NCBI GenBank assembly: GCA_023260175.1
Contig: JALQWD010000158.1
Span: 1 to 21,254 of the forward strand
Source: Candidatus Nanopelagicaceae bacterium
GTDB lineage: Bacteria; Actinomycetota; Actinomycetes; Nanopelagicales; Nanopelagicaceae
DNA: 21,254 bases
Direction: 5' to 3'
Part shown: piece by piece, positions 1-8,156 of the stretch
How the letters are laid out: every line of letters begins with the position of its first letter
Numbering within the stretch: the stretch's first letter is position 1
Notes under the pieces: generated by a model
What the model was told of the DNA's origin: nothing
The model's database searches: none
What the model saw: only the letters and a program-made list of their open reading frames with translations
Position numbers and translations under genes: made by a program

Positions 1-608
1 TAATCATTATTGGCATCCCGACATTCTTCTTTGGCCAAGTTTGGTACGAAGCGCATTTTCCAGATCGAGTTAGCGCAGATTATGCAGTTGTCATGGGTGC
101 AGCTCAATACGATGGCAGACCAAGTGATGCACTTGAAGCGCGATTAGTTGAAGCAAAACGTTTGTATAGTGCTGGTCTAGTAAAAAAGATTGTGACAGTT
201 GGTGGCGGCGCACCGGGGGATAGATATACCGAAGCTCGCGCTGGAAGAATCTGGTTAATTCAAAATGGAGTTTCTCGTAATAACGCAATAGAAATTGGAA
301 ATGGTCGAGACACTATTCAAAGCGTTAAAGCGTTTACAGATTATTTCAAAAAGAATGGCATCAATAACATCATCATTGTTACCGATCCATATCATTGCAA
401 GCGATCAATCTTTGTTACTGAAGATTTAGGTATTCAATCAACTTGTTCGCCAGTACAAGCTGGTCCAAATTCCTTGAATAACTCCTCATTGCGATATTTA
501 TGGCGTGAAGGAAATGCATATATTGCTTATCGCACGCTGGAAAAGCTAGGTATTCACGTCAGCGATCACCTTGAGAGCACAGGTCTTTCAGCTATTGGAT
601 TGGGTTAG
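1..608 (+). CDS. YdcF/SanA-like DUF218 domain protein (5' end outside window)
   Basis: The reading frame is open from the first base, so the N-terminus lies upstream; the first in-frame ATG (93) falls inside the domain. The first visible residues (IIIGIPTFFFG) look like the end of a membrane segment. The DUF218 pattern follows: the VVMGAAQYDGRPSDALEARL strand-loop-helix, the IVTVGGGAPGDRYTEA segment, and IIIVTDPYHCKRS, matching the family's 'TspyHm.R' motif. Members are membrane-anchored proteins linked to envelope or vancomycin-resistance phenotypes (SanA, YdcF); their reaction is poorly defined. The stop is 13 nt before the chosen dgt start, so the two may be co-transcribed. Family assignment is fairly secure; function is not. 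Confidence 0.8.
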   Translation, partial: IIIGIPTFFFGQVWYEAHFPDRVSADYAVVMGAAQYDGRPSDALEARLVEAKRLYSAGLVKKIVTVGGGAPGDRYTEARAGRIWLIQNGVSRNNAIEIGNGRDTIQSVKAFTDYFKKNGINNIIIVTDPYHCKRSIFVTEDLGIQSTCSPVQAGPNSLNNSSLRYLWREGNAYIAYRTLEKLGIHVSDHLESTGLSAIGLG

Positions 609-621
609 TAGGCTAATTACT

Positions 622-1818
622 ATGTACGAACCAAGAGATAGCGAACGCTTTATTGTCGAACCGGCAAAGCGTCCTGGTCGTACCGAATTCATGCGCGATC
701 GCGCACGATTAATTCACTCAGCAGCTCTACGTAGATTGGCAGCAAAAACCCAGGTTGCAGTTCCTTGGGAGAATGATTTTCAGCGCACACGTCTTTCGCA
801 CTCTTTGGAGTGCGCACAGATAGGTCGCGAATTTGGCGCATCACTTGGCGCCGATCCAGATCTAATTGATACCGCTTGCTTGGCGCATGATTTAGGGCAT
901 CCACCATTTGGTCATAACGGGGAGACCGCTTTGGCGCAGGTGGCAAAAGATATTGGTGGCTTTGAAGGTAATGCGCAAACTTTTCGAATCCTCACACGAC
1001 TTGAAGCTAAAACTTACAACGGAGATAGAAGCGTTGGATTAAACCTCACTAGAGCGTCTTTAGATGCATGCACCAAATATCCATGGAGCGCATCTGTTAA
1101 TCCAAAGAAGTTTGGTGTCTATACGGATGACCAAGAAATTTTCGATTGGATGCGTTTGGGCGCGCCTGAGAATCGACGAACTTTTGAAGCGCAGATTATG
1201 GATTGGTCTGATGATGTCTCTTACTCAGTTCATGACTTTGAAGATGCAATTGTTGCAAGCCAGCTAAGCGTTCCTGAAATTGAAAGCGATATCTCTGAAA
1301 TTCATGCAATCCTTGAAAAAAGTTATTTGGAATGTAGCAAAACAGAGACCGAAGCGGCTTTAGAACGACTACAAAAATTATCTTGCTGGCCCAAAGATTT
1401 CGATGGAATGCATCGAGATCTAGCAAGGCTAAAGGATTCAACTAGCCAACTAATTGGTCGCTTTGTTCTGGAATCCGAACGCGCCACTCGTGAAAAATAT
1501 GGAGCTGGCGAACTAAAGCGTTTTGATGCCGATCTAGTTGTTCCTCGTGAACAGTTGGTAGAAGTGGCTTTGCTTAAGGCAATTAGCGCTTTCTATTTGA
1601 TTCAAGCTCCTGAAGCGCAAGCTAGATATGCAAAACAGCGAGAAGTTATCTACGAATTGGTTGAGATGATTCAAGCTGCAGGCCCGCAAGTATTGGATAC
1701 CGTATTTCTAGATGCTTGGCACAATTCGCCAGAAGGTCGCTTACGCGTAATTGTGGACCAGGTAGCAAGCCTTACCGATCCAGCGGCATACGCCCTTCAC
1801 GCTAGATTATCTTCATGA
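622..1818 (+). CDS. dgt: Deoxyguanosinetriphosphate triphosphohydrolase (dGTPase-like, HD domain)
   Basis: Hydrolyses dNTPs, classically dGTP, to deoxynucleoside and triphosphate, trimming nucleotide pools. The HD-domain metal ligands are visible: H60 in RLSHSLE, H89-D90 in LAHDLGHPPFGHNGE, and a later Asp in MDWSDDVSYSVHDFEDA. The N-terminal DSERFIVEPAKRPGRTEF stretch fits the actinobacterial type. I place the start at ATG 622 (MYEPRDSERF, 398 aa). An in-frame TTG at 571 would add 17 residues and overlap the previous gene. No Shine-Dalgarno is present; TAGGCT sits 7 nt before the ATG, so a leaderless start is possible. The stop overlaps the dnaG start (ATGA, 1815-1818), and dgt-dnaG adjacency is common in Actinobacteria. 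Confidence 0.93.
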   Translation: MYEPRDSERFIVEPAKRPGRTEFMRDRARLIHSAALRRLAAKTQVAVPWENDFQRTRLSHSLECAQIGREFGASLGADPDLIDTACLAHDLGHPPFGHNGETALAQVAKDIGGFEGNAQTFRILTRLEAKTYNGDRSVGLNLTRASLDACTKYPWSASVNPKKFGVYTDDQEIFDWMRLGAPENRRTFEAQIMDWSDDVSYSVHDFEDAIVASQLSVPEIESDISEIHAILEKSYLECSKTETEAALERLQKLSCWPKDFDGMHRDLARLKDSTSQLIGRFVLESERATREKYGAGELKRFDADLVVPREQLVEVALLKAISAFYLIQAPEAQARYAKQREVIYELVEMIQAAGPQVLDTVFLDAWHNSPEGRLRVIVDQVASLTDPAAYALHARLSS

Positions 1819-3608
1819 GCGGAATGATCAAGAACGAAGATGTCGCGTACTTACGCGAAAATGTTCGTATTGATGAAGTCGTCAATGATTATCTTCCGCT
1901 AAAGCAAGCAGGCGGAGATCAGAAAAAAGGTTTATGTCCTTTTCATGACGAGAAGTCACCTTCGTTCCATGTAACTTTATCTCGAGGTTATTTCCATTGT
2001 TTTGGTTGCGGCAAAGGTGGAGATGTCATCAAGTTCCTTATGGATATCGAACACATCTCTTTTGTTGAAGCTATTGAAAAGCTAGCTGGACGTGTTGGTT
2101 ATCAATTAACTTACGAAGGCGGCAAGAGCGATTACAAGCCAGGCCTCAAGAGCCGTTTAATTGCTGCTAATGAAGCAGCGCAGAAATTTTATGCTGCCCA
2201 ATTAAATACTCCCGATGCACAAGTTGGCCGCGACTTCTTATTAAATCGTGGTTTTGATCGCACTGCCTGCGAAAGTTTTGGAGTCGGATATGCGCCAGAT
2301 CAATGGGATGCCCTAACCAAGCATTTACGTGCGGCTGGATTTACTGGCGAAGAACTTGAAGTCGCTGGTCTTTCTAAAGATGGCCAGAAGGGCATGATCG
2401 ATCGCTTTAGAAATCGTTTGGTTTGGCCGATTCGAAATATCACTGGAGAAGTTGTTGGCTTTGGCGCACGTAAGCTATCTGAAGAGGATCAAGGTCCGAA
2501 ATATTTAAATACCTCAGAGACTCCAATTTATAAGAAGAGCCAAGTTCTATACGGTTTAGATCGCGCCAAGAAAGAGATTGCAACTAAGCGCCAAGTAGTA
2601 GTTGTTGAAGGCTATACCGATGTAATGGCAGCTCACTTGGCTGGAGTAACAACCGCCGTTGCTACATGCGGAACTGCTTTTGGTGATGACCACATCAAAA
2701 TTTTGCGCAATTTACTCATGGATGATGATGCTTTCCGAGGCGAAGTTATCTTCACCTTTGATGGTGATGCAGCTGGGCAAAAAGCAGCGCTTAGAGCCTA
2801 CGAAGATGATCAGAAGTTTGTAACTCAAACATTTGTTGCTGTTGAAGCTAGCGGAATGGATCCTTGCGAATTGCGTCAAGCGCATGGCGATGCCGCTCTT
2901 AGAGATTTAATTGCAAGTCGTATTCCGCTATTTGAGTTTGCGATTCGTACTGAATTAAAGAAGCATGATTTGCAAACTGCAGAAGGACGAGTCAATGCGC
3001 TTGCAAATACGGCACCTATGGTTGCAAATATCAAGAACAAAGCACTTCGACCAGAGTATGTAAAACAACTTGCGTTATGGCTAGGCATGGATGTGGATCC
3101 GGTTCTTAATGCAGTGAGCCATTTATCTGGAAGAATTACTTCAGTTAAGAGCGAACCAGTTGTTGGAAATTGGCGTCCTGATCCAAAAGAACCTACTTTA
3201 ATTTTGGAGCGCGAAGTGCTAAAAGCAAAACTTCAGGTGCCAACTCTGGTAAAAGGTTGGGGAGAGCTTCCTGCAAATTCATTTTCACATCCTGCATACC
3301 AAGCTATGCGCGGCGCAATTGAAGCAGGTGCAAAGCTAGAAACTATAGAGAATGAAGATCTTAAATCTCTATTTACAGAATTATCAGTTGAACCAATTCG
3401 TTCAGATGGCGAAATTTCAGATCGATATGTCGAATCAATCGTTGCGCGATTACATGAGGTCGCGCTTTCTCGCACTATCGCTGATGCCAAATCAAAGTTG
3501 CAGCGCGTCAGTCCAACTGATGGCGAATACGAGGGTCTATTTACTGAATTGGTAACACTGGAAACCGAGCGCCGTAATTTGCGCGAAAAGGCGCTCGGAA
3601 GCTTTTAA
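1815..3608 (+). CDS. dnaG: DNA primase DnaG
   Basis: Synthesises RNA primers for lagging-strand replication and works with the replicative helicase. At 597 aa it has the usual three-part layout. An N-terminal CHC2 zinc finger has ligands C41, H44, C62 and C65 (CPFH...CFGC). The catalytic core includes the YLNTSETPIYKKSQVLYG segment typical of DnaG. The TOPRIM fold has E265 in EGYTD and D316-G-D318 in FDGDAAGQKA. A variable C-terminal helicase-binding region follows. Start ATG 1815 overlaps the dgt stop by 4 nt, implying translational coupling; ATG 1824 is also possible. The last codons contain a 9-bp inverted repeat that may act as a terminator. Confidence 0.97.
   Translation: MSGMIKNEDVAYLRENVRIDEVVNDYLPLKQAGGDQKKGLCPFHDEKSPSFHVTLSRGYFHCFGCGKGGDVIKFLMDIEHISFVEAIEKLAGRVGYQLTYEGGKSDYKPGLKSRLIAANEAAQKFYAAQLNTPDAQVGRDFLLNRGFDRTACESFGVGYAPDQWDALTKHLRAAGFTGEELEVAGLSKDGQKGMIDRFRNRLVWPIRNITGEVVGFGARKLSEEDQGPKYLNTSETPIYKKSQVLYGLDRAKKEIATKRQVVVVEGYTDVMAAHLAGVTTAVATCGTAFGDDHIKILRNLLMDDDAFRGEVIFTFDGDAAGQKAALRAYEDDQKFVTQTFVAVEASGMDPCELRQAHGDAALRDLIASRIPLFEFAIRTELKKHDLQTAEGRVNALANTAPMVANIKNKALRPEYVKQLALWLGMDVDPVLNAVSHLSGRITSVKSEPVVGNWRPDPKEPTLILEREVLKAKLQVPTLVKGWGELPANSFSHPAYQAMRGAIEAGAKLETIENEDLKSLFTELSVEPIRSDGEISDRYVESIVARLHEVALSRTIADAKSKLQRVSPTDGEYEGLFTELVTLETERRNLREKALGSF
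3565..3606 (+). terminator. Possible terminator hairpin overlapping the dnaG 3' end
   Basis: A perfect 9-bp inverted repeat (CCGAGCGCC at 3565-3573, GGCGCTCGG at 3590-3598, 16-nt loop) lies in the last dnaG codons and is followed by TTTT at 3603-3606. A weaker 6-bp pair (AAGGCG 3611-3616, CGCCTT 3632-3637) follows. The U-tract is short and the loop large, so termination strength is uncertain. Confidence 0.35.
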
Positions 3609-3662
3609 AAAAGGCGATTTTTACCTTCGCGCGCCTTGTTGTAGAGTTTGCCCTCGCAGCAT

Positions 3663-3734
3663 TCCCTGATAGCTCAATGGCAGAGCAGCCGGCTGTTAAC
3701 CGGCAGGTTCTTGGTTCGAGTCCAAGTCAGGGAG
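3663..3734 (+). tRNA. tRNA-Asn (anticodon GTT)
   Basis: A full cloverleaf can be drawn. Acceptor stem TCCCTGA (3663-3669) pairs perfectly with TCAGGGA (3727-3733), with discriminator G at 3734. The anticodon stem GCCGG/CCGGC encloses loop CTGTTAA, giving anticodon GTT at 3695-3697, and the T-arm carries the GGTTCGAGTCC consensus. CCA is not encoded. It sits between dnaG and the DoxX-Rieske gene. Confidence 0.97.
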
Positions 3735-3765
3735 CTTTTCAATTTAAACCATTACTCTTTCCCAC

Positions 3766-4626
3766 ATGGCATATCGCCCAAAATCCATCTCAGCCTCTTG
3801 GCGTGCGCAGAGCCCGGCTACCAAAGTACTTCGCGCTTGGCTTGGACTAACTTGGGTTTATGGTGGATGGGATAAGGCAACCGATCCAAGTTTTCTAACG
3901 CCTGGCACCGTTAATTACATTGGTAACCAGATCCGTAATATGGCGGAGATTTCTCCACTTGGCCCACTGCTTACTCATTCATTGGAACATGCAACATTAG
4001 TTGGTTGGTCGGTCTTGATTGCTGAGTTTGCAACAGGAATAGCAACTTTACTTTTTATTGCTCCAAGGTTCTTTGCCTTTGCGGGATTTGCAACTTCAGT
4101 TGGACTTTGGCTGACCGTAACTTTTAGCGTTAAGCCATATTTCATTGCCAGCGATACCGCTTATGCAATTATGTGGCTTTCATATTTTTTAACTTTGTAC
4201 TACCAGAACAAAAGGATTGATCTAAACATGGAACGTCGTGGCTTCTTAAGACTCGGAAGTTTATTTGGAATTACTGGTGGCTTTATTGGCGTAGGACAGT
4301 TATTCCAGAAACCAATGGCACATGCAGCTGCGGGTAAGAAAATTGTTAAATTGGAAACTTTGCCAGTAGGTAGCAACTTTAAATTTAAAGCTTCTAACGG
4401 AGAACCAGCGATGCTCTTTAGAACCAAAGCTGGCGTTTTTGCCTATTCATTAGTATGCACACATCAGGGTTGCACCGTTTCACTCCGAGGAAAAAAACTT
4501 TCTTGCTCATGTCATGGAGCTTCTTTTGATCCCTACAATGGCGCAAAGGTGACGGGTGGCCCGGCACCTCGGCCGCTAAGCGCAGTAAAGGTCAAGATTT
4601 CCGGCGCCTATGTCGTTGAAGCCTAA
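3766..4626 (+). CDS. DoxX/DoxD-like membrane domain fused to a Rieske [2Fe-2S] domain
   Basis: This is a 286-aa fusion. Residues 1-150 form a four-helix DoxX/DoxD-type membrane domain (AWLGLTWVYGGWDKATDPSFL, then hydrophobic spans near 75-98, 100-120 and 128-147). Residues 156-163 (ERRGFLRL) match a Tat twin-arginine motif, followed by a hydrophobic stretch. Residues about 190-286 are a Rieske domain: box I C231-T-H233-Q-G-C236, box II C247-S-C249-H250. Ligands would be C231, H233, C247 and H250, with a C236-C249 disulfide. An even number of DoxX helices plus the Tat helix would place the iron-sulfur domain outside the membrane. Role is probably electron transfer; partner unknown. No Shine-Dalgarno; TACTCT lies 7 nt before the ATG. 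ATG 4228 (M155) could be an internal start. Confidence 0.85.
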   Translation: MAYRPKSISASWRAQSPATKVLRAWLGLTWVYGGWDKATDPSFLTPGTVNYIGNQIRNMAEISPLGPLLTHSLEHATLVGWSVLIAEFATGIATLLFIAPRFFAFAGFATSVGLWLTVTFSVKPYFIASDTAYAIMWLSYFLTLYYQNKRIDLNMERRGFLRLGSLFGITGGFIGVGQLFQKPMAHAAAGKKIVKLETLPVGSNFKFKASNGEPAMLFRTKAGVFAYSLVCTHQGCTVSLRGKKLSCSCHGASFDPYNGAKVTGGPAPRPLSAVKVKISGAYVVEA

Positions 4627-4688
4627 AATTTAATTTAAATTACAGAAAATCTCAGGAATTTTTTAGGTATAAAAGGCATTCTCTAGGC

Positions 4689-5810
4689 ATGAACATTCTA
4701 AATAACACAATTACGAAGGTCGGCATTGGTTTTGCAGCGGGCGCCATCCTTGTGGGTGGAATTTCAAATGCTGCACCCTCTATCACTCCTAGCGCTAAAG
4801 TCTGCGTCAGTAACTCAACAAATGCAATTTATTTAGCCAAAAATGGCGCTTGCCCTACTGGACAGAAATTAACATCAATCGGGGGCATTTCTATTGATGT
4901 ATCTGCAATTGCAACTTTAGCCGGACCAAGTGTTGTATCAATTGAAGAGACACTTGCAAGTGGTTCGGGTTCAGGTTCGGGATGGATATATAAATCGAAT
5001 GGATCTGTAACATATATAGTTACAAATAATCACGTGGTGCAAGATTTTGCACTTTCTGCAAGTGGCGGCAAATTAACTGTCGAACTAAATAATGGCGATC
5101 AATACAACGCAACTATCGTAGGTCGCGATTCAAATTATGATTTAGCGGTTATCAAAATCTCTAAAGGTAATCTTCCAGAGCTCTCACTTGGAGATTCCTC
5201 TAAGTTGGTAGTTGGAGAACCGGTAGTGGCAATTGGTTCACCACTTGGGCTTTCATCAACAGTAACCAGTGGCATCATCTCGGCTCTAAATCGTCCTGTC
5301 ACAACTGGATCAACTGGCCAAGAGAGCTATGTGAATGCTATTCAAACTGACGCTGCGATTAATCCAGGCAACTCCGGTGGAGCGCTGCTAGATGGTAGTG
5401 GTCGTATTATCGGAATCAACTCTGCGATTGCGACGCTATCAAGCGGTACATCGGGATCAATTGGTTTAGGTTTCTCAATTCCAATTTCGGAAGCTAAGCG
5501 CACAATTGATGAATTGATCAGCACCGGTAAATCAACTCGACCTGTGCTTGGAATCTATTTCGACACTACTTACACAGGTGTTGGCGCAAAGATTGGCAAG
5601 TTAAGTGCCGGCGAAGGCGCTGAAAAAGCAGGGATACCTGTAGGCGCGATTATTAAATCAATTGATGGTGTTCGTATTACTGATGAAGTTGCCGCAATTG
5701 TGAAGATTCGCTCATATGCACCAGGTGCCACAGTTAGTGTGGGTGTTGAACTTCCTTCTGGTAGTAATAAGACTTATTCAGTCAAGTTAGGAACAGCACC
5801 AAGCAATTAA
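4689..5810 (+). CDS. Secreted HtrA/DegP-like S1C serine protease with one PDZ domain
   Basis: A trypsin-like quality-control protease of 373 aa acting outside the membrane. Residues 8-28 are hydrophobic and end in NAAPS, suggesting an export signal or N-terminal anchor. A short Cys-pair stretch follows (C39 to C55, CVSNSTNAIYLAKNGAC). The catalytic triad is intact: H115 (TNNHVV), D151 (YDLAVIK) and S229 (INPGNSGGALL). The C-terminal part from about 285 is a PDZ domain (GVGAKIGKLSAGEGAEKAGI). A Ser/Gly linker at 91-98 joins the N-terminal part to the protease. It follows the Rieske gene by 62 bp, and that gap is AT-rich with a TATAAA-like stretch. Which HtrA paralogue it is cannot be said. Confidence 0.93.
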   Translation: MNILNNTITKVGIGFAAGAILVGGISNAAPSITPSAKVCVSNSTNAIYLAKNGACPTGQKLTSIGGISIDVSAIATLAGPSVVSIEETLASGSGSGSGWIYKSNGSVTYIVTNNHVVQDFALSASGGKLTVELNNGDQYNATIVGRDSNYDLAVIKISKGNLPELSLGDSSKLVVGEPVVAIGSPLGLSSTVTSGIISALNRPVTTGSTGQESYVNAIQTDAAINPGNSGGALLDGSGRIIGINSAIATLSSGTSGSIGLGFSIPISEAKRTIDELISTGKSTRPVLGIYFDTTYTGVGAKIGKLSAGEGAEKAGIPVGAIIKSIDGVRITDEVAAIVKIRSYAPGATVSVGVELPSGSNKTYSVKLGTAPSN

Positions 5811-5827
5811 TCAGTAATTAACATTCT

Positions 5828-5870
5828 CGAAATAGCGCCATGGGTATAATTCATCCATGGCGCTATTTCG
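5828..5870. repeat. Perfect 16-bp inverted repeat enclosing a -10 box and the ACT gene start codon
   Basis: The left arm CGAAATAGCGCCATGG (5828-5843) is the exact reverse complement of the right arm CCATGGCGCTATTTCG (5855-5870). The 11-bp centre contains TATAAT (5845-5850). The right arm includes the start codon and first codons of the ACT-domain gene. It could be an operator, or in read-through RNA from the protease gene a hairpin hiding the start codon or ending that transcript. Confidence 0.9.
5845..5850 (+). promoter_or_regulatory. -10 box for leaderless ACT-domain transcript
   Basis: TATAAT lies exactly 6 nt before ATG 5857, so transcription should start at or next to the start codon. 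No Shine-Dalgarno and no convincing -35 are visible. Inferred from consensus and spacing. Confidence 0.6.
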
Positions 5871-6096
5871 TTTACATATAACTCTTCCTGATCGTCCAGG
5901 TTCGCTAGGAGCAGTGGCATCTGCAATCGGCTTTGCCGGCGGCGATATACGCGGACTAGTTGTGGTTAAAAGCGAAGAAGGCAAAGGCTACGACGACATC
6001 ACGGTTGCTATCCCAGGTAGCGATCCAACAGATTTAGTCCAGGTACTAAGCGCTATTGGTGGCGTAGAAGTAATCTCCGTACTGCCAGTTAATTAA
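5857..6096 (+). CDS. Small stand-alone ACT-domain protein
   Basis: A 79-aa protein that is a single ACT fold. The N-terminus FRLHITLPDRPGSLGAVASA is the classic first strand, loop and helix with the ligand-binding DRPG(S/A)L motif; GGDIRGLVVV and the terminal VEVISVLPVN strand complete the fold. ACT domains bind amino acids and regulate enzymes, so a sensor or regulatory subunit role is plausible; the ligand cannot be inferred. The start codon lies inside a perfect inverted repeat with TATAAT 6 nt upstream, so it is probably translated from a leaderless mRNA. It converges on galK with a single base between the stop codons, leaving no room for a terminator. Confidence 0.85.
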   Translation: MALFRLHITLPDRPGSLGAVASAIGFAGGDIRGLVVVKSEEGKGYDDITVAIPGSDPTDLVQVLSAIGGVEVISVLPVN

Positions 6097-6097
6097 C

Positions 6098-7207
6098 TTA
6101 GAGAATCTCTGCGCCTTCAGAAGGCAGAGAGGTAAAGAATCTCGGCGCTTTAAAACTATTATCGGAGAAAGCTTTAGTTACAGCATTCTTCACTTTATCA
6201 ATCTCTGAAACATTGACCAGCGCGATTGCGCTGCCACCAAAACCGCCACCAACCATTCGAGAACCAATTGCGCCGGCTGACAGCGATGCATCAACTGCCA
6301 CATCCAATTCAGGACATGAAACGTTGTAATCATCGCGAAGTGAAATATGTGATTGATTAATTAATTCTCCGGCAGCTTTGAAATCTCTATTTTCTAGGGC
6401 TGAAACACAATCTAAAACTCGGGCGATTTCTGTTACCGCATGGTGCGCTCTGCGGTACTCAATTTCAGTTAATTTACCTTTATTTGCTTCGAGTTCGGAA
6501 ATAGATAATTCACGCATAGTTTTGCCAAGCTTCGAAGCTGCTGATTCGCATGCTGCGCGACGCTCTGCATATCCGCCATCTACTAAAGAATGGTGGGCTT
6601 GAGTATCGATAATTAAAAGCTCTAAACCGCTTGCTGCTAAATCCATAGGCACTAACTTGGTTGAGAGATCACGGCAATCAAGAAGTAGGGCATGGCCACT
6701 TTTGCCCATTAGAGAGATTGATTGATCCATGATTCCGCATGGCATGCCGACGAAATCATTTTCTGCCTTCTGGGTTGCTCTAGCTAAATCGCGGATATCT
6801 AGATTTAATTTAAATAGTTCGTTTAACGCTGTCGCGATACTGCATTCAAGCGCTGCAGAGGATGAAAGTCCTGCGCCAAGTGGCACTTTGCCATCTACAT
6901 AAATATCCAAGCCATCTTTAATACCTAGCGCCCAAATAACACCAAGCGGGTATCGTTCCCACTTGCCGCTTTCGCCTGGCTTTAAATCAGAGATATTAGT
7001 TTCAAATATAGATGATTGACGTTGTGCTGACGCTAAGCGAATCTTTTGATCTGTGCGCTTTTTGATGGCTACTGTTGTTCGGCTTGAAATTGCAAAGGGG
7101 AGTACAAATCCATCGGAGTAATCCACATGTTCGCCAATTACATTAACGCGGCCAGGTGCGGCAGCAATTACATCTGGTTCACTTCCAAAAACGGATTGAA
7201 AACTCAT
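6098..7207 (-). CDS. galK: Galactokinase
   Basis: Phosphorylates galactose to galactose-1-phosphate with ATP, the first step of the Leloir pathway, in the cytoplasm. All GHMP-kinase landmarks are present: galactose-binding signature PGRVNVIGEHVDYSDGFVLP (18-37), ATP-binding motif PLGAGLSSSAAL (109-120), probable catalytic D161 in GMPCGIMDQ with R20 as partner, and the C-terminal GGGFGGSAIALV motif. Length 369 aa is near normal (about 380-390). It is the last gene of galT-galE-galK on the minus strand; its ATG is 7 nt after the galE stop with no clear Shine-Dalgarno, so translation probably depends on coupling. Confidence 0.97.
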   Translation of the reverse strand: MSFQSVFGSEPDVIAAAPGRVNVIGEHVDYSDGFVLPFAISSRTTVAIKKRTDQKIRLASAQRQSSIFETNISDLKPGESGKWERYPLGVIWALGIKDGLDIYVDGKVPLGAGLSSSAALECSIATALNELFKLNLDIRDLARATQKAENDFVGMPCGIMDQSISLMGKSGHALLLDCRDLSTKLVPMDLAASGLELLIIDTQAHHSLVDGGYAERRAACESAASKLGKTMRELSISELEANKGKLTEIEYRRAHHAVTEIARVLDCVSALENRDFKAAGELINQSHISLRDDYNVSCPELDVAVDASLSAGAIGSRMVGGGFGGSAIALVNVSEIDKVKNAVTKAFSDNSFKAPRFFTSLPSEGAEIL

Positions 7208-7214
7208 TTTAAAC

Positions 7215-8156
7215 TCATTGCATTGAGGCCCAGGTATCAGCCACCATCAATTCGATTCCGCGAGTTGGTTGCCAATGAAGATAGCTCTTCGCCTTAGAAA
7301 TATCAGCAATTAATACAGCAGGATCTCCGGCACGGCGATCGCTAGCCAGAGCAGGAATGCTCTTTCCGACAGCGCGTTCTGCCGCTGCGATTACTTGCTT
7401 AACTGAGTAGCCATCGCCAGAACCTAAATTAATGATTTCATGCTTACCTTCTGGAAGGTTCTGTAACGCTTTGATATGTGCATCGATCAAATCGACAACG
7501 TGAATATAGTCGCGAATACAAGTTCCATCCTCGGTTGGCCAATCGCTACCGAATATTTTTACTGGCGCAGCTTCGGTTGCGCGGAGAACATTGGGAATTA
7601 GATGTGTCTCTGGATTGTGGCGCTCTGCTAACCAACCATTTGAACCTTTTAACGCGCCTGCAACATTGAAGTAGCGAAGCGAAATCGCAGAGAAGCCAGA
7701 GGCTGCGACCATGCGGTCAATTTCAAGCTTGGTTGCGCCATATGGATTCTTCGGCGCAGGTTCATCGCTTTCAGAGATTGGTACTCGCTTCGGTTCTCCG
7801 TAAGTAGCTGCAGTAGAGGAGAGCACGATCTTTTTAATCCCAAGTGCCTTCATCTTTTCAAATAGCGCTTTAGAACCACCAACATTAACCTGCTGATATA
7901 GATCTGGTTTCTCAACGGATTCTCCAACCAAAGATTTTGCGGCAAAGTGCATCACTGCATCGCATTCTGCAAGTGCATTATCCAAATCAGCATCAGAGAG
8001 AAGAGAGCCATTTACAAATTTAACTTTTGCAGGAATTGAATCTGCGTGACCGGTGCTTAAATCATCAAGAACTGTTACTTCGTATCCTGCCTCTAATAAC
8101 ATTGCAACGGCAGTAGAACCAATATATCCAGCGCCACCGGTAACTAAAATTCTCAA
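7215..8156 (-). CDS. galE: UDP-glucose 4-epimerase
   Basis: Interconverts UDP-galactose and UDP-glucose with bound NAD, completing the Leloir pathway. The 313-aa short-chain dehydrogenase fold shows the NAD-binding TGGAGYIGS motif (6-14), the catalytic S/T region LSSTAATYG (112-120) and the Y139-x3-K143 pair in NPYGATKLEID. The C-terminal part has the extended-SDR features RDYIHVVDL and LGSGDGYSV. The start codon is TTG at 8156, overlapping the galT stop (TTGA), so translational coupling is likely. Context with galT and galK makes the galactose role firm; supply of UDP-galactose for cell-wall glycans is a probable second job. Confidence 0.96.
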   Translation of the reverse strand: MRILVTGGAGYIGSTAVAMLLEAGYEVTVLDDLSTGHADSIPAKVKFVNGSLLSDADLDNALAECDAVMHFAAKSLVGESVEKPDLYQQVNVGGSKALFEKMKALGIKKIVLSSTAATYGEPKRVPISESDEPAPKNPYGATKLEIDRMVAASGFSAISLRYFNVAGALKGSNGWLAERHNPETHLIPNVLRATEAAPVKIFGSDWPTEDGTCIRDYIHVVDLIDAHIKALQNLPEGKHEIINLGSGDGYSVKQVIAAAERAVGKSIPALASDRRAGDPAVLIADISKAKSYLHWQPTRGIELMVADTWASMQ

